37,850 nucleotides of DNA from Nocardioides sp. (lineage in GTDB: Bacteria; Actinomycetota; Actinomycetes; Propionibacteriales; Nocardioidaceae): contig NZ_JAEMSS010000018.1 in the NCBI RefSeq assembly GCF_016462705.1, positions 1 to 37,850 of the forward strand, in the 5' to 3' direction. The number at the start of each line of letters is the position of its first letter. The stretch's first letter is position 1. Positions 36,311 through 37,850 of this stretch are shown here, piece after piece. Made by a program: the position numbers and the translations under genes. The notes beneath the pieces are model-generated. The model was not told where the DNA came from. It searched no databases and saw nothing but the letters and a program-made list of their open reading frames with translations.

Positions 36311-37036
36311 ATGACCGTCCACACCTTCCACCTCGTCGAGCTCCCCGCCTCGGTGGGCGCGCGGGCGCTGCTGCGTCCACCGTCCGCGGCCGGGCTGGAC
36401 CACGCCGAGGTGCTGGCACTCATGCGGCTCGGTGCTCCCGTGGTGTCACCGGACCGGCTCCAGCTGCGCCGCCTGGCGGTGTTCGCGCAGTGGCGCGACG
36501 AGGACGCCGTGGACGGTTTCCTGGCTCAGGACCCACTGGGTCGTCACCTGGCCACCGGCTGGCACGTCCGACTGGAGTTCCTGCGCCGGTGGTCGACCCT
36601 GGCCGCCCTGCCCGGTCTGCCGGCGCGGGCGGGGGAGTGGGTCCAGGACGAGCCGGTGGTCGCGGTCACGCTCGCGCGGATGCGACTCCCCGAGCTGCCG
36701 CGGTTCCTGCGCTGGGGTCGGCCGGTCGAGCGGCTGGTCCGCGACCACCCCGGCGTCACGCTGGCGCTCGCCGCGCTACGGCCGCCGCGGACGATCTCGA
36801 CGTTCTCGGTCTGGCGCACCGTGCGGGAGATGGAGGAGATGGTGCGCGGCCGCTCCGCCGTCCCGGATCCGGCCCGGCATGCCGCCGCGATGGCCGAGCG
36901 CGCCCGCCGTGACTTCCACCACGAGTTCGCGACGTACCGGTTCCGGCCGATCTCCGAGCACGGCTCCTGGCAGGGCCGGACCGGCATCGTGCCGACGTGC
37001 GACAGCGGCGGCCGGCACCCGGGGGGCGTCGACTGA
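36311..37036 (+). CDS. Spheroidene monooxygenase (CrtA)-like / dimeric alpha-beta barrel monooxygenase-type protein
   Basis: LRRLAVFAQWRDEDAVDGFLAQDPLGRHLATGWHVRLEFLRRWSTL ... TISTFSVWRTVREMEEMVRG ... FHHEFATYRFRPISEHGSWQGR. Confidence 0.7.
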   Translation: MTVHTFHLVELPASVGARALLRPPSAAGLDHAEVLALMRLGAPVVSPDRLQLRRLAVFAQWRDEDAVDGFLAQDPLGRHLATGWHVRLEFLRRWSTLAALPGLPARAGEWVQDEPVVAVTLARMRLPELPRFLRWGRPVERLVRDHPGVTLALAALRPPRTISTFSVWRTVREMEEMVRGRSAVPDPARHAAAMAERARRDFHHEFATYRFRPISEHGSWQGRTGIVPTCDSGGRHPGGVD

Positions 37037-37111
37037 CCCGGATCGGCTGTCTCCGGGCAACCGACCAGATGGAGTCACTCGACGCCGCCGGGTCCGGGCG
37101 GACGATCCTGA

Positions 37112-37850
37112 CTACAGCGGCGCGTCGAGCTTGGCGCCGTCGAGCCGGTAGCCGATGCAGACCAGCTTGTCGCCGGCGTTGGGTGCCGATTCGGTGGTCA
37201 GGCCGAAGTAGCCGATGTCCGGGTTGGCCGGTGCGACCTTGCCCTCGAGCCCGCCCGCAGTGATGAGGTCGGTGCAGAGCGTGCTCGTGGCCGGGTCGTA
37301 GCCCTCCGCGTCGTCCTGGGTGAGCTCCTTGGTGACCAGCACCTCCGCGTCGTGCGGGCTGTCGCAGCTCACCTCCTCGATGTCCTCGACGAAGTCCTCG
37401 GAGTCGTCGGTGAGGTTGCTCGCGTTGAGGCACTCGCCGGTCTTGAGCTGCTCGACCGGGAGCAGGTCGTCCCAGTCGACCTGGGTCAGGCCGTAGACGC
37501 CGGCGGACAGGGCCACGACCGACACGATCGACGCGACGACCGCGCCGATGGCCAGGCCCTTGCCGTGGTTGCGGCCGTCCCGGCTCCGGACCAGCACGAC
37601 GATCGCGAGGATCAGGCCGATCGGGAAGCAGCACAGCAGCGACAGGATGAGGGCGGTGATCGCCATCGCCTTGGAAGGCTCGGGCTCGACACCGGAGGCC
37701 GGGTAGCTGCCGGCCGCCATCGCGGGCTGGCCGTAGGGCGCCTGGGCGGGCTGGCCGTACGCCGGGGCCGCGGGCTCGCCGTACGGAGGCGGAGTCGGCT
37801 GGGTCGGCTGGGTCGGCTGGGCCGGCTGGCCGTACGGCGGGGGAGCGGCC
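37112..37850 (-). CDS. DUF4190-type membrane protein with Pro/Tyr/Gln-rich N-terminus and C-terminal septum-formation-like domain (runs off window end)
   Basis: Frame stays open from 37720 to window end (AAPPPYGQPAQPTQPTQPTPPPYGEPAAPAYGQPAQAPYGQPAMAAGSYPASG); two TM helices; extracellular LKTGECLNASNL...CDSPHDAEVLVTKEL...TLCTDLI...LVCIGYRLD. Confidence 0.8.
   Translation of the reverse strand, partial: AAPPPYGQPAQPTQPTQPTPPPYGEPAAPAYGQPAQAPYGQPAMAAGSYPASGVEPEPSKAMAITALILSLLCCFPIGLILAIVVLVRSRDGRNHGKGLAIGAVVASIVSVVALSAGVYGLTQVDWDDLLPVEQLKTGECLNASNLTDDSEDFVEDIEEVSCDSPHDAEVLVTKELTQDDAEGYDPATSTLCTDLITAGGLEGKVAPANPDIGYFGLTTESAPNAGDKLVCIGYRLDGAKLDAPL
37794..37829. repeat. 9-bp in-frame tandem repeat (GTCGGCTGG)x4 in DUF4190 gene
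   Basis: gtcggctgg gtcggctgg gtcggctgg gccggctgg; encodes QPT/QPA repeats on the minus strand. Confidence 0.85.

Noticed and set aside
34014-36419. 801-aa minus-strand ORF
   Set aside because: Antisense to the well-supported TIGR03960 gene; Arg/Asp/Val/Leu-rich translation typical of shadow frames.

Overview
High-GC actinobacterial chromosome, probably Nocardioidaceae (inferred from composition and gene content, not tested). The backbone is the conserved valS - folC - DUF4233 - ndk - mreBCD - mrdA - rodA - TIGR03960 order seen in many actinobacteria. It is interrupted by three accessory blocks. Block A (~0.4-9.8 kb) holds a tightly coupled operon with a class II aaRS-like amino acid:[carrier protein] ligase, a dedicated carrier protein, a holo-ACP synthase, an acyl-CoA-dehydrogenase-fold protein lacking the usual catalytic Glu, a tandem alpha/beta-hydrolase protein, a DUF1839 protein and a GH2-like protein. 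It looks like an uncharacterised aminoacyl-thioester pathway and is the best candidate for an undescribed system. Block B (~12.8-16.0 kb) holds a fatty-acyl-reductase-like SDR plus a 678-aa protein whose C-terminal part resembles acyl-ACP reductase. Block C (~21.9-34.1 kb) is a mosaic: small secreted repeat protein, AfsR-like regulator, YciI, 13E12-type HNH gene next to a truncated ORF, AcoR/LuxR hybrid regulator with a divergent dehydrogenase/hydrolase set, flavoprotein, DUF4188, Ca2+/H+ antiporter. Several intergenic dyads are also noted, including a KstR-like box and two complex palindromic elements. No tRNA, rRNA, CRISPR or intact transposase was recognised. All family assignments are by reading the translations; no searches were run.
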